Assembly: GCA_902362365.1 (NCBI GenBank) | Contig: CABIVQ010000004.1 | Span: 31,243-95,242 of the forward strand | Length of the DNA: 64,000 nt | Direction of reading: 5' to 3' | DNA from: Clostridiaceae bacterium | GTDB lineage: Bacteria; Bacillota; Clostridia; Peptostreptococcales; Peptostreptococcaceae | Shown: positions 44,227 through 54,997 of the stretch, piece by piece | Position numbering within the stretch: the stretch's first letter is position 1 | How the letters are laid out: each line of letters opens with the position of its first letter | Notes under the pieces: model-generated | The model's database searches: none | Seen by the model: only the letters and a program-made list of their open reading frames with translations | Told to the model about the DNA's origin: nothing | Translations under genes and position numbers: made by a program

Positions 44227-44682
44227 TTATTGCTTATTAACTAATATAGCTATTTTTTCGTCTGGGTTGTAGCTTATTTGAACTAGTTGATTTTTTCTAA
44301 CATGCTCTAAATCTTCTCCACCATGAGCTATGTGTAATTTTACAGGTAATTTACCTTGCTTGATTATTGCTATGTATTCTTTTTTACCTTTTTTCTCTAA
44401 ACTAATTAAGTTACCTACATATGGTTTAAAGTTTTGATATTTATCCCCAGCTTTTTTTATGTAGAAATAAGTTGCTACAGCTATTGCTATGTTTACTCCA
44501 AATATAATCCATCCGTTAATTTTGCTAATAGAACCAATTATAATTACAGCGAACATTATTATTAAAGGTAAAATAGCTTTCTTCATTAATAATTTCCCCA
44601 TAATTTCATTAGCTTTTTTCTCAGGACCACTCATAGTTTTTGATCTAGCAAATGATTCTGCAAATTTGTCTTTTAAGCCCAT
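44227..44682 (-). CDS. Uncharacterised membrane protein with two central helices (151 aa)
   Basis: The 151-residue protein has a basic cytoplasmic N-terminus (GLKDKFAESFARSKTMSG) and two membrane helices (about 33-80). A soluble C-terminal beta domain of about 65 residues follows (GKKEYIAIIKQGKLPVKLHIAHGGEDLEHV). I cannot name the family. AGGAGGATTAAT before the ATG makes translation certain. Confidence 0.7.
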   Translation of the reverse strand: MGLKDKFAESFARSKTMSGPEKKANEIMGKLLMKKAILPLIIMFAVIIIGSISKINGWIIFGVNIAIAVATYFYIKKAGDKYQNFKPYVGNLISLEKKGKKEYIAIIKQGKLPVKLHIAHGGEDLEHVRKNQLVQISYNPDEKIAILVNKQ

Positions 44683-46594
<1,912 letters not shown>

Positions 46595-46640
46595 TTAAAA
46601 ATCTCTACCTTAAATACTAAATATGTAAAAATTTATGGAT

Positions 46641-46698
46641 AAAAAAAGGAATTTAAGTAAGTAGTAGCAAAGCTATGATAACGAAAATTCCTTTTTTA
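46641..46698. terminator. Terminator between glpK and the RidA gene
   Basis: AAAAAAAGGAATTT pairs with AAAATTCCTTTTTT. It sits between convergent genes. Confidence 0.75.
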
Positions 46699-46712
46699 TA
46701 TATTAATTTTTA

Positions 46713-47057
46713 CTACTTAGTAGCAGCAACTACTGATATTTCAACTAATAAGCACTCTCTAGCCATTTTAGCTTCAACACAAGCTCTTGCTGGCTCATGT
46801 CCATCTTCAGTCCAGTTATCCCAAACTGAATTCATATCAGCAAAATCATCCATAGTTTTTAAGTATATAGTAGCAGATAATATATGATTCTTATCTGAAT
46901 TATATTTTTCTAATAAAGTTTCTATTTTACTTAATACACCAGCAGTTTGTTCTTTTACATCACCTTCAGCGTGAACTTGACCTGATAAGTAAAGTGTGTT
47001 GTTATGTACTACTACAGAACTCATTCTACCGTTGTTTTCATATCTTTTGATTTCCAT
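46713..47057 (-). CDS. RidA/YjgF-family protein
   Basis: The 114-residue chorismate-mutase-like trimer protein belongs to the Rid superfamily. It has the features YLSGQVHAEGDVKEQT, KIETLLEKYNSDKNHILSATIYL and PARACVEAKMARECLLVEI. The Arg before the ACVEA segment is the residue needed for imine hydrolysis in RidA. The family destroys reactive enamine/imine products of PLP enzymes. AGGAGGCAAATTTT precedes the ATG. Confidence 0.9.
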   Translation of the reverse strand: MEIKRYENNGRMSSVVVHNNTLYLSGQVHAEGDVKEQTAGVLSKIETLLEKYNSDKNHILSATIYLKTMDDFADMNSVWDNWTEDGHEPARACVEAKMARECLLVEISVVAATK

Positions 47058-47246
47058 AAAATTTGCCTCCTAAAATATTATCTTTAATTGTGCAATTAAA
47101 ATTATAATACAAAATAATATAATAATCTAGGCTAAGAAAAATAAAAAAATCAGATGATGTAGCTGATATCAAAAATATACTATAATAAATTTGTAAGGAT
47201 AAATAATATAATTTTAAATGTTATATTAGAGAGAAGGGGAATGAAG

Positions 47247-48533
47247 ATGGATAAAGTAAAAGTTGCAGTAATAGGTGCAGGAGTTAGGGGAACTTATGCA
47301 TATGCTCCATATATTTTAGAGAAATCCGATTTATGTGAAATAGTAGCAGTAGCTGAAACCAAAAAAGGAAGAAGAGATTTATTTTCTCAGATATATAATT
47401 TAAAAGAAGAATTCGTATTTGAAAGTGCTGAAAAATTTTTTGAATATGAAAAGATAGCAGATGCAGTAATAATAACTACTAATGATGATAGACACTATAA
47501 TTATGCAAAATCAGCTTTAGAAAAAGGATATCATGTTCTTTTGGAAAAGCCGATGGCAAATAGTTTAGATGGATTAGTTCATTTAGAAGAGTTATCAGAA
47601 AAATATAATGATAAGGTTTTGATGATTTGTTATGTACTTAGATATACACAATTTTTTAATAAATTAAAAGAAATAATAGATAGTAAAGAATTAGGTGAAT
47701 TAGTTAGCATACAACATAATGAAAATATCGGGTATTGGCATTTTGCTCATAGCTATGTAAGAGGAAATTGGAGAAATAGTAGTGATACTAGCCCTATTAT
47801 TTTGACAGAAGGTTGCCATGATATGGATATACTTTTATACCTTACAGGTAGTAAATGCAGAAAAATCGCATCTTTTGGGAAGTTAAAGCATTTTAATAGT
47901 GATAGTTTTAAATTAACTATGAGTGAAAATTGTTATCGTTGTAGTGAAGAAGAAGATTGTCCTTATTCATGTAAAAAAATATATTTAGAAAATACTAGGC
48001 TATTAAATAATGCAGTACATATAAATCCAACAAAAGAAAACTTAGATAATATCTTAAAAGAAGGACCTTATGGAAGATGCGTCTATAGATGTGATAATAA
48101 TGTAATAGACAATATGGTAAATATTATAGAGTTTGAAAATGATGTTACAGCTACTTTTAACCTATCTGCATTTACTAAAGAATGTAACAGAACGATTAAG
48201 CTAATGTTTACTAATGGAGAAGTAGGTGGAAGCTTTAAGGATAATGAAATTAGAATAAAAAAATTTGGACAAGAAGAAGAAATATTAATAAATACTTATA
48301 GCAATAATTTAAGTCATAATGAAGGTAATATAAATTTAATAAAAAGCTTTATAAAATTAGTATCAGAAGATAATATTAATCAGGATAAAAATAATATAAA
48401 AGAAGCAATAGAAAGTCATGTGATGGCATTTGCAGCTGAATATTCAAGAGTGAGTGAAGAGGTTGTATATATAGATGAATTCTTTGAAAATGCAATAAAA
48501 ATAACTAATGAAATTGAAAGTACACTGTTTTAA
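47247..48533 (+). CDS. Gfo/Idh/MocA-family oxidoreductase
   Basis: The 428-residue protein has a Rossmann N-terminal domain (VAVIGAGVRGTYAYAPY) and the LLEKPMANS motif with the catalytic Lys. A beta-sheet C-terminal domain follows. A Cys-rich insertion (C-x2-C-x5-C-x3-C around residue 240, then CVYRC near 290) is typical of a subgroup with CPYS-KIYL motifs and may bind zinc. It would oxidise or reduce a sugar or inositol derivative with NAD(P); the substrate is unknown. The ATG at 47247 is favoured; the ATG at 47241 is too close to AAGGGGA. Confidence 0.88.
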   Translation: MDKVKVAVIGAGVRGTYAYAPYILEKSDLCEIVAVAETKKGRRDLFSQIYNLKEEFVFESAEKFFEYEKIADAVIITTNDDRHYNYAKSALEKGYHVLLEKPMANSLDGLVHLEELSEKYNDKVLMICYVLRYTQFFNKLKEIIDSKELGELVSIQHNENIGYWHFAHSYVRGNWRNSSDTSPIILTEGCHDMDILLYLTGSKCRKIASFGKLKHFNSDSFKLTMSENCYRCSEEEDCPYSCKKIYLENTRLLNNAVHINPTKENLDNILKEGPYGRCVYRCDNNVIDNMVNIIEFENDVTATFNLSAFTKECNRTIKLMFTNGEVGGSFKDNEIRIKKFGQEEEILINTYSNNLSHNEGNINLIKSFIKLVSEDNINQDKNNIKEAIESHVMAFAAEYSRVSEEVVYIDEFFENAIKITNEIESTLF

Positions 48534-48550
48534 TTATATGTAAATAAGTT

Positions 48551-48610
48551 AAAAGGAAGTGTTTTAAAATAATGTTTATTATAAAGCATTACATTAAGAC
48601 ACTTCCTTTT
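48551..48610. terminator. Bidirectional terminator after the oxidoreductase gene
   Basis: AAAAGGAAGTGTTTTAA pairs with TTAAGACACTTCCTTTT (one mismatch) across a 26-base loop. Confidence 0.8.
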
Positions 48611-48612
48611 AA

Positions 48613-49074
48613 TTATTCATCAGTATCTTTTGGATTTTTAGAATCACTATTTTTTCCAAAATCAAAAAAGTCTACACACTGAGAAAGTGCATATGACAAA
48701 ATTGCGAATAGTATTTCTGTATGAGAAGGAATACTTATAGAGGTCATAAATTTATCTATAATATCCATAGTTATAAAAGTTAATAATATATCGAGTAAAG
48801 CCTCAAGGATTTTATATATAGGATAAGGTAATTTATTTACATATCTAAATACATCTAACAAAGACGTACACAAAAAATCTATAGGACTTCCTATTAAGAA
48901 ATATATTGCAAAAAATAATATAACAGCACCAACTGAATTGTATTCAAATCCTAAAAAGGATAAGAAACCAATACCTACAAAGGTAAAGATTAAAAAAGAT
49001 ATTCCGAAAAATACAACAAAAAATAAAATTAAAGAAACTATCTCAAAAAAAGGAATTTTATCTTTTCTATTTAT
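48613..49074 (-). CDS. YrvL-family membrane protein with no canonical start codon
   Basis: The minus-strand frame is open from a stop at 49087-49089 down to 48613. It encodes three or four membrane helices and then an acidic tail (DSKNPKDTDE). The region EALLDILLTFITMDIIDKFMTS, followed by ISIPSHTEILFAIL, fits YrvL-type regulatory membrane proteins. A perfect AAGGAGGG (49081-49088) sits six bases before ATA (49072-49074). The only other candidate beside it is ATT at 49078-49080, touching the ribosome site. The first ATG/GTG/TTG in frame is a TTG at 48873, which would remove the first two helices. Translation therefore starts at ATA or ATT, or the gene has lost its ATG. Length from ATA is 153 residues. 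Confidence 0.65.
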   Translation of the reverse strand: MNRKDKIPFFEIVSLILFFVVFFGISFLIFTFVGIGFLSFLGFEYNSVGAVILFFAIYFLIGSPIDFLCTSLLDVFRYVNKLPYPIYKILEALLDILLTFITMDIIDKFMTSISIPSHTEILFAILSYALSQCVDFFDFGKNSDSKNPKDTDE

Positions 49075-49179
49075 CTTAATCCCTCCTTAAACTAACTATA
49101 TTCTATAATAGTTTACTATAAAAAGAAGAGAAAATTGCATAAAAATAGTAAAAATTTAAAATATTTTATTGAATAGATT

Positions 49180-49974
49180 TTATATGAAAAGTAACATTCT
49201 TAAAACCTCGTAGTAATCATCAGTTTCAAATACCAATGTTTGAGAATCAATAACTTTCATGTTAGGATAAAAGGAAGCTCTAAAGGATTTATAATGTTCT
49301 TTAAATCTAATTTCTACCTTGAAAGATTGAGGTAATTTTATTAAATGGCGAGATAAATCACCAGATAAAGCTGATTTAACACCTAGCCTTATGTTTTTTA
49401 CAGCAAGAGTTGGATGAATTGATATTGAAGCATTTCCAATTCCTTTTGAAACTGGAACTGTAACAATGTTAGGATTTAATTTTTTTGCATGTTCACAAAG
49501 CATTTCATCCCCACTTAAGAAAGGAACAGGAACATTATAATAAGCACTAGTATAAGCATTTATAGTGAATTCAGAGGCAATATCATCGTTTATTTTTATA
49601 TAATCAAATTGAGTATCCAAGGTATGAGACAAAGGATTGCCATTAAATGTAGCGGGGCTATGATAACCTATAAATAAAGATGCATCAAAGCTTTTATCAA
49701 TACCACCCATCATAACATGAGGGTCTTTGGTCCAACCTCTAAGTATTTCTACATTTTCAGGTAGATTCATAGGATTTATGTTTCGAGCACTGTCATGTGC
49801 ATCTTTAATTAAAATATCACTTTTTTTAAGGTCATTTACACCTAAACAAGCAGCATTGACTTCTTTAGTCATTTGATCCTTATTATAAGTAGAAAGATTA
49901 TTTTCAAGTTGTGTTTCATCCCAATGGACAATTCCACAAGTACCTTCAATATCCGCACTTATATATATTTTCAT
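49180..49974 (-). CDS. dppA: D-aminopeptidase DppA-like (M55)
   Basis: The 264-residue zinc peptidase is of the DppA family, which forms a decameric ring and frees D-amino acids from peptides. Motifs are ISADIEGTCGI (Asp and Glu zinc ligands), DAHDSARN (His), GYHSPA (His) and the nucleophile region SGDEMLCEHAKK. AGGAGGATATTT lies before the ATG. It stands alone. A likely role is recycling D-Ala-containing wall peptides, fitting the nearby LD-carboxypeptidase. Confidence 0.92.
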   Translation of the reverse strand: MKIYISADIEGTCGIVHWDETQLENNLSTYNKDQMTKEVNAACLGVNDLKKSDILIKDAHDSARNINPMNLPENVEILRGWTKDPHVMMGGIDKSFDASLFIGYHSPATFNGNPLSHTLDTQFDYIKINDDIASEFTINAYTSAYYNVPVPFLSGDEMLCEHAKKLNPNIVTVPVSKGIGNASISIHPTLAVKNIRLGVKSALSGDLSRHLIKLPQSFKVEIRFKEHYKSFRASFYPNMKVIDSQTLVFETDDYYEVLRMLLFI

Positions 49975-50087
49975 AAATATCCTCCTAATTTAATAATCGA
50001 TATTATTGTAGTAATATCACCTTAATTTTAAGTATAGAATATTTATGACCAAATATAAACTAATAATATTAAATGGGAGGAGTTAAT

Positions 50088-50996
50088 ATGAACAGGCCTA
50101 AAGGATTAAAACAAGGAGATACTATAGGTATAATAGCTCCTGCAGGTGATTTAAGAGAGTATACTATTGAAGGAATAAAAAGTTCTATAGAGAGTTATGG
50201 TTATAAAGTAAAAATAGGTAGAAGTTGTTATTTGAATTACAGAGGTTATCTAGCGGGTGAAGATGAAATAAGAGTATCAGATTTAGAAAATATGTTTTTA
50301 GATGATAGGGTAAATGCAATAATGTGTTTAAGGGGGGGATATGGATGTAGTAGAATTTTAGATATGATAGATTATGATATTATAAAAACACATCCTAAGA
50401 TATTCATAGGATTTTCAGATATAACTGTTTTGCATATAGCTTTCAATCAAAAATGCAATTTAATAACATATCATGGTATAATGGCCAATAAAGCAAGTTT
50501 ATGGGATGAATTTTCATATTATTCATTGTTAGAAGCATTAAATTTTAAAGGAGAATATTGGGCAACTAATCCAAATGATATACCAATATATACATTGTAT
50601 GAAGGGAATGCTACAGGCAAAATCGTAGGAGGGAACTTATCTATGATAACTTCTACGTTGGGAACAGAATATGAAATAGATACTAAGGATAAAATATTAT
50701 TTATAGAAGAAGTTGGAGAATATATATATAGGATAGACAGATTATTAAAGCATTTAGAGTTAGCGAATAAATTTGAAGATTGTAAAGGAATTATATTTGG
50801 TGATTTTGCAGATTGCAGGAAAAGTACATCAAAGGATTGTGATCTTATTGAATTACTAAGAGAAATTGCTAATAAATATAAAAAGCCTACAGTATATAAT
50901 CTTAAGTCAGGTCATTGTACACCGATGGTAACAATTCCTTTAGGAGTACAATGTACTATTAAGTCAGGTCAATCTATAATTAAATTTAATAACTAA
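50088..50996 (+). CDS. ldcA: LD-carboxypeptidase (S66)
   Basis: The 302-residue serine peptidase cuts the L,D bond of murein tetrapeptides during recycling, or a related substrate (MccF-like immunity proteins share the fold). Seen are IGIIAPAGDL, RGGYGCSRIL, IGFSDITVLH (nucleophile Ser), YHGIMAN, GGNLSMI, IEEVGE (Glu) and LKSGHCTPM (His), a full Ser-His-Glu set. The ATG at 50088 follows GGGAGGAG; the ATG at 50073 lies before it. Confidence 0.92.
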   Translation: MNRPKGLKQGDTIGIIAPAGDLREYTIEGIKSSIESYGYKVKIGRSCYLNYRGYLAGEDEIRVSDLENMFLDDRVNAIMCLRGGYGCSRILDMIDYDIIKTHPKIFIGFSDITVLHIAFNQKCNLITYHGIMANKASLWDEFSYYSLLEALNFKGEYWATNPNDIPIYTLYEGNATGKIVGGNLSMITSTLGTEYEIDTKDKILFIEEVGEYIYRIDRLLKHLELANKFEDCKGIIFGDFADCRKSTSKDCDLIELLREIANKYKKPTVYNLKSGHCTPMVTIPLGVQCTIKSGQSIIKFNN

Positions 50997-51024
50997 AGTA
51001 AATGTATATCATGTATTTTAAGTA

Positions 51025-51054
51025 GGCATAAATATATATATAATATATTTATGC
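51025..51054. repeat. Hairpin GGCATAAATATA / TATATTTATGCC
   Basis: A perfect inverted repeat after ldcA without a T run. It may help end or protect the ldcA transcript. Confidence 0.4.
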
Positions 51055-51101
51055 CCAGAGATAAGGTATTGTAAAGTTTTATATAAAAGATTAAAATACC
51101 G

Positions 51102-51158
51102 CTATGGAGTAACAAAAAACAATAATATTGCAAATACTAGTAATAATCTAAAAGACAT
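51102..51158 (-). CDS. 18-residue hydrophobic micro-protein
   Basis: An ATG preceded by a perfect AGGAGGAG (four bases away) opens the frame MSFRLLLVFAILLFFVTP and then a TAG. The product is a single short membrane helix with one Arg near the N-terminus. It lies in the 300-base gap between ldcA and the DUF3867 gene, on the opposite strand to both. The strong ribosome site is the main support. Its role is unknown. Confidence 0.5.
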   Translation of the reverse strand: MSFRLLLVFAILLFFVTP

Positions 51159-51298
51159 TTGGCTCCTCCTATAATATGTTCTTATAGAAATATATTTGAT
51201 TATAAATAATTTTATGTTAAAAAGGTATGAATATATATTTATTTGTCGTAAATATGATATAATCTTATACAAGTAAAACTTTGCTAGGAGGAATAGAT

Positions 51299-51889
51299 AT
51301 GTCTGATGATAGAATAATTGATTTTAATGAATTAAAGAATAAAGTTAAAGATACTGATGTAGATAAATTTGAACAGTACATTTATAACTTATATTTTTCT
51401 GTTATGGATGGAAGTATGAGTATGTCTGAATTTTCAAGAAAAATATTTGATTATATGAATGATAATAATATATCTCAAGAGAAGTTTATGAATATACAAA
51501 AGAAATTTATGGAAAGGTATGGAATGGACTCTCAAGAGGTAGAAAAGCAATTAAAGAACTTTGGAATTGATCCTTCAACTATAAATATGGGAAACTTAGA
51601 CCCTAGTAATATGAATGAAGGTCAATTAAATAATATAAGAAAAGCTGCTGGATTCTATGAAAGATATGGAGCAAAAATACAACCTAAAAGCTGTATTTCT
51701 GCAACTATAAAAAATGATGTTAATGATATTACTGTAATGATAGATCAAGATAAGGTTATGCTTTACAGTAATAAAAAAATAAATTTAGTTGATGCAGAAT
51801 TAAATGAATTCTTACTATCTTATAAAAATATGTTCAATAATAAAATAAGAGTAGTTTTATGTGAAAATTGTACAGAATACGATTATTAA
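51299..51889 (+). CDS. DUF3867 protein
   Basis: The 196-residue soluble protein of clostridia has the family start DDRIIDFNELKNKVKDTDVDKFEQYIY, a middle NNISQEKFMNIQKKFMERYG helix, and a C-terminal NELNEFLLSYKN-type segment ending in VLCENCTEYDY. The function is unknown. The ATG at 51299 is correctly spaced from AGGAGGAA; the ATG at 51281 lies before the ribosome site. Confidence 0.8.
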   Translation: MSDDRIIDFNELKNKVKDTDVDKFEQYIYNLYFSVMDGSMSMSEFSRKIFDYMNDNNISQEKFMNIQKKFMERYGMDSQEVEKQLKNFGIDPSTINMGNLDPSNMNEGQLNNIRKAAGFYERYGAKIQPKSCISATIKNDVNDITVMIDQDKVMLYSNKKINLVDAELNEFLLSYKNMFNNKIRVVLCENCTEYDY

Positions 51890-51927
51890 AAATAAAAATA
51901 TTGAATACGAATATAATATATACAGTA

Positions 51928-51965
51928 AAAAAATGGTGAGCTTATCTAGCTCACCATTTTTTATT
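51928..51965. terminator. Bidirectional terminator between DUF3867 and isochorismatase-fold genes
   Basis: AAAAAATGGTGAGCT / AGCTCACCATTTTTT is a near-perfect stem between convergent genes. Confidence 0.9.
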
Positions 51966-51969
51966 ATAC

Positions 51970-52614
51970 TTACTCATCTATTGAAAAACTTTTTATAACA
52001 TTTATTCCATTTTGTATCATACTGTTTAAGAATACGATATTAGATAAATCTGCACAATGAACATTAGGAATATCATATGTATCAACTAAGTTCATTGGAA
52101 CTATTACATTTTTATTTATATTGTTCTGTATAAAATATGTTTTTAGAGTGACTGCAAACTGGTAAATACAAATATCTGTACAGTCTCCTATTACTATGAT
52201 GTTATCTACATCATCAAAGTTCATATTTCCTAATGCAAAGAATCCATTAGTAGAATTTTTAGGTAAAACTTTAAGATTTTCAATAGTTTTTAGTTCATCT
52301 ACAATATCACTTTCAGCATCACCTTCTAAACAATGAGGAGGATAGCTTAAAAACTCTATAGAATCTTTAGGGTGACAATCTGTAAAGGCAATAATTCTAT
52401 GTAATTTAGGTGATAATTTTTTTGAAAATTCAGTGATAGGATTGATAAGTGATTCTATTCTTGGTGAATATAAGGCACCACCTTTTGCAAATCCATTATT
52501 TATATCTACTATAAATAAATCTGTTTTGTTAAGCTGAAGATTAGATATATTTTCTACTGGTAAATTATCTAAATTATTTTTTAAAGCTTCTAATTCATTT
52601 AATAAGTTATTCAT
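51970..52614 (-). CDS. Isochorismatase-fold cysteine hydrolase (nicotinamidase-like)
   Basis: The 214-residue protein has the triad expected for this fold: Asp in DLFIVDINNGF, Lys in the middle segment, and Cys in VIGDCTDICIYQFAVTLKTYF. Nicotinamidases of the YrdC/PncA-like group have this C-T-D-I-C-I pattern, so hydrolysis of nicotinamide or a similar amide is likely but not certain. The ATG at 52614 sits six bases after CAGGGGG. Longer in-frame starts are upstream of it. Confidence 0.85.
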   Translation of the reverse strand: MNNLLNELEALKNNLDNLPVENISNLQLNKTDLFIVDINNGFAKGGALYSPRIESLINPITEFSKKLSPKLHRIIAFTDCHPKDSIEFLSYPPHCLEGDAESDIVDELKTIENLKVLPKNSTNGFFALGNMNFDDVDNIIVIGDCTDICIYQFAVTLKTYFIQNNINKNVIVPMNLVDTYDIPNVHCADLSNIVFLNSMIQNGINVIKSFSIDE

Positions 52615-52760
52615 AAAAACCCCCTGCGTACAATTATATTTATATATATAATACATTAAAGTAAATACTAGTGTAAAGACAGAAGAAGAGTTTATTTTTA
52701 TAGAAAAGATATAGTAGTGTGATATAATAACAATTAAGTTTACGACAGGGGGAAATACAA

Positions 52761-53504
52761 ATGAAAAAATACATACGTATAGGCATTATTGCAGTAGCTC
52801 TAGTAATAGTTGGGTACATATTATTTACTATATCTAATATAAAAAATAAATTAGAAGATATACAATATTCTACTAACAACATACAATCAGAGTTAGTATA
52901 CTCAATAGAAGATATTAACAATAATATTCGTAATACATTGTATGAAGAATTAGGTAAAACATATATTACAAAGGATGTTAAATTTACTTATGAAAAAAGT
53001 ATAACAGATGGATATGAGTTAACAGCTAGAGTAGAGCTTAGTCAAATTAAAGATGATTCTAAAGTAATATTTATGTATAAAGATATAAATACTAATGAAT
53101 GGATTGAAGTTGAATTAGAAAAAATCAATGAATTATCTTATGCTGGGAAAATAAATATATTTAATAATAAAGACTATGAGTATAAAGTAGTGACTAAGGG
53201 TTCTTTATCAGAAAGTGGAGATATAGAAACTCTAGATAAATACAGTTTTATTCCTTATCCACCTGAGATAGGAATAGGATGGAGTGATGAATATATAAAT
53301 ATAAATGTATATGAATTTAAATATAGAGAAGAAGATACATATGATGAAGAAGGTAATTCAAATGAATATGGAAAAAGTATATATTATGATGCAGAGATAC
53401 CTAAAACTTATTATGGTAAGAATATAAATATTAAAATAACATATAAAAATGGATTGATAGATGTAATTAATATAACAGATAAAGTTATAAATGAGGTAAA
53501 TTAA
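52761..53504 (+). CDS. Uncharacterised membrane-anchored protein (247 aa)
   Basis: I do not recognise the family. One N-terminal membrane helix (residues 5-24) is followed by a short coiled-coil-like stretch (KNKLEDIQYSTNNIQSELV). About 190 extracytoplasmic residues rich in Asp, Glu, Tyr and Asn are predicted as beta strands. The ribosome site is CAGGGGGAAA. It probably faces the outside of the membrane. It is divergent from the isochorismatase-fold gene. Confidence 0.65.
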   Translation: MKKYIRIGIIAVALVIVGYILFTISNIKNKLEDIQYSTNNIQSELVYSIEDINNNIRNTLYEELGKTYITKDVKFTYEKSITDGYELTARVELSQIKDDSKVIFMYKDINTNEWIEVELEKINELSYAGKINIFNNKDYEYKVVTKGSLSESGDIETLDKYSFIPYPPEIGIGWSDEYININVYEFKYREEDTYDEEGNSNEYGKSIYYDAEIPKTYYGKNINIKITYKNGLIDVINITDKVINEVN

Positions 53505-53507
53505 TAA

Positions 53508-53547
53508 TAAAACGGTTAGTTTTGATATTTTCAAAACTAACCGTTTC
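53508..53547. terminator. Bidirectional terminator
   Basis: A perfect 16-bp stem AAACGGTTAGTTTTGA / TCAAAACTAACCGTTT lies between convergent genes. Confidence 0.9.
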
Positions 53548-53549
53548 AT

Positions 53550-54929
53550 TTATTTAAATATAAGCTTTGCAATTATAGTTATTATTGGTAGTGCTATTAC
53601 AGTTCTTATTAAGAAGAGTATAAATAAATCTTTTAACTTAAGAGGTATATCAGACTTTAATATAACAGCACCAGTTTCAGTTAAGTAAATTAATTGAGTT
53701 ATAGATAAAACACCTATTATAAACTGCGTAACTTGACTTATATCAGATCCAGAAACCATAATTGATGGTAAGAACATATCTGTAAATCCAACTAATACAG
53801 CTGGTGCTGCAGCTTGAGCATCAGGTATTTGAAGTAGATTAAGTACAAATACAACAGGTATAGAAATTACATTAAAGAAAGGAGTAAACTCAGCAACTAT
53901 TAAAGCTAAAGTTCCCCAAGCCATTACTAAAGGTAAAAGCCCTAAGTACATATCTATAACAGTTTTACATCCATTGATTAATATATTTTTTACTGTAGGA
54001 GCAGTTTCAGCTCTTTTAATAGCTTTATCTAATCCGAATTTAAAAGTATTAACACCTTTTGGAACTATATCTTCTTTTAAATGCTCAACATTATTGTAAG
54101 TTTTATTAGTAAATCCTTTTAAAGGATATATACGAGGCATTATTAATGCACAAGCTAATGATGCAATACAAACTGTAGCATAAAAAGGAACAAATAAAGG
54201 CATAAAACCAAGTTGATCAGCTATTACAGTTGAGAATGGTAATGATACTAATGAGAAACAAACTGAAATAATAGCAGCTTCTTTAGCAGTATAAAAACCT
54301 TGTTTATATTGAGTATTAGTTATCATAATTCCTAAAGTACCATCTCCTAACCAAGAGGAAACTGCATCTATTGCAGAACGACCAGGAACTTTGAATAATT
54401 TATACATGAAATTAGATATCATACTACCAAATAAGTCCATAAGACCAAAATCCACTATTAATGGTAATAAAAATCCTGATACTAAGAATATAGCAAGTAA
54501 GCTTGGTAAAAGGCCTATCATTGTACCACCAGTAACACCTGATTTTATAAATTCAGGTCCAACATTAAATAATGTCATAACTATAAATATTGCACCTAAA
54601 ATTCTACATAATAACCAAAATGGTGAAACATTTAATAAATCTCTTAAAAATTCATTTTTTATATTTATAAATTTGCTAAGTATAGATAAAACTGCAGATG
54701 TAACAATAACAACTAGTGCTATATTTTCTAAATGACCAGAAGCCACTATTTTTATAAGTTCAGCTAGAAATCCAATACCGATATTGAAACTAGATAAACC
54801 ATCTAAAGGTATAAGATTTCCATATGGCACTGGTATAACAAATAAAAATAATCCTAATAATGAAGGTATTAAAAATTTAAATATATTATTGTTTTTTGAT
54901 TCAAAACTATTGTGAGTTGCTTTTTCCAT
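53550..54929 (-). CDS. yjiH: YjiH-family transporter (nucleoside-recognition/gate domain), T-box controlled
   Basis: The 459-residue integral membrane protein has about eleven helices and the YjiH blocks FLLPLIVDFGLMDLFG, LFKVPGRSAIDAVSSWLGDGTLG, YKQGFYTAKEAAI and LTETGAVILKSDIPL. It belongs to the gate-domain group found in nucleoside and spore-maturation proteins. A T-box leader directly upstream ties its expression to an uncharged tRNA, so it very likely moves an amino acid or peptide. The ATG at 54929 (MEKATHN) is favoured; the ATG at 54938 is only two bases from AGGAGG. A divergent paralogue lies at 24724. Confidence 0.85.
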   Translation of the reverse strand: MEKATHNSFESKNNNIFKFLIPSLLGLFLFVIPVPYGNLIPLDGLSSFNIGIGFLAELIKIVASGHLENIALVVIVTSAVLSILSKFINIKNEFLRDLLNVSPFWLLCRILGAIFIVMTLFNVGPEFIKSGVTGGTMIGLLPSLLAIFLVSGFLLPLIVDFGLMDLFGSMISNFMYKLFKVPGRSAIDAVSSWLGDGTLGIMITNTQYKQGFYTAKEAAIISVCFSLVSLPFSTVIADQLGFMPLFVPFYATVCIASLACALIMPRIYPLKGFTNKTYNNVEHLKEDIVPKGVNTFKFGLDKAIKRAETAPTVKNILINGCKTVIDMYLGLLPLVMAWGTLALIVAEFTPFFNVISIPVVFVLNLLQIPDAQAAAPAVLVGFTDMFLPSIMVSGSDISQVTQFIIGVLSITQLIYLTETGAVILKSDIPLKLKDLFILFLIRTVIALPIITIIAKLIFK

Positions 54930-54997
54930 AATAATCATATCCTCCTAAAATAAAATATTAATAATTAATTTTTGATTTATATTTTGCAAAATAAAAT

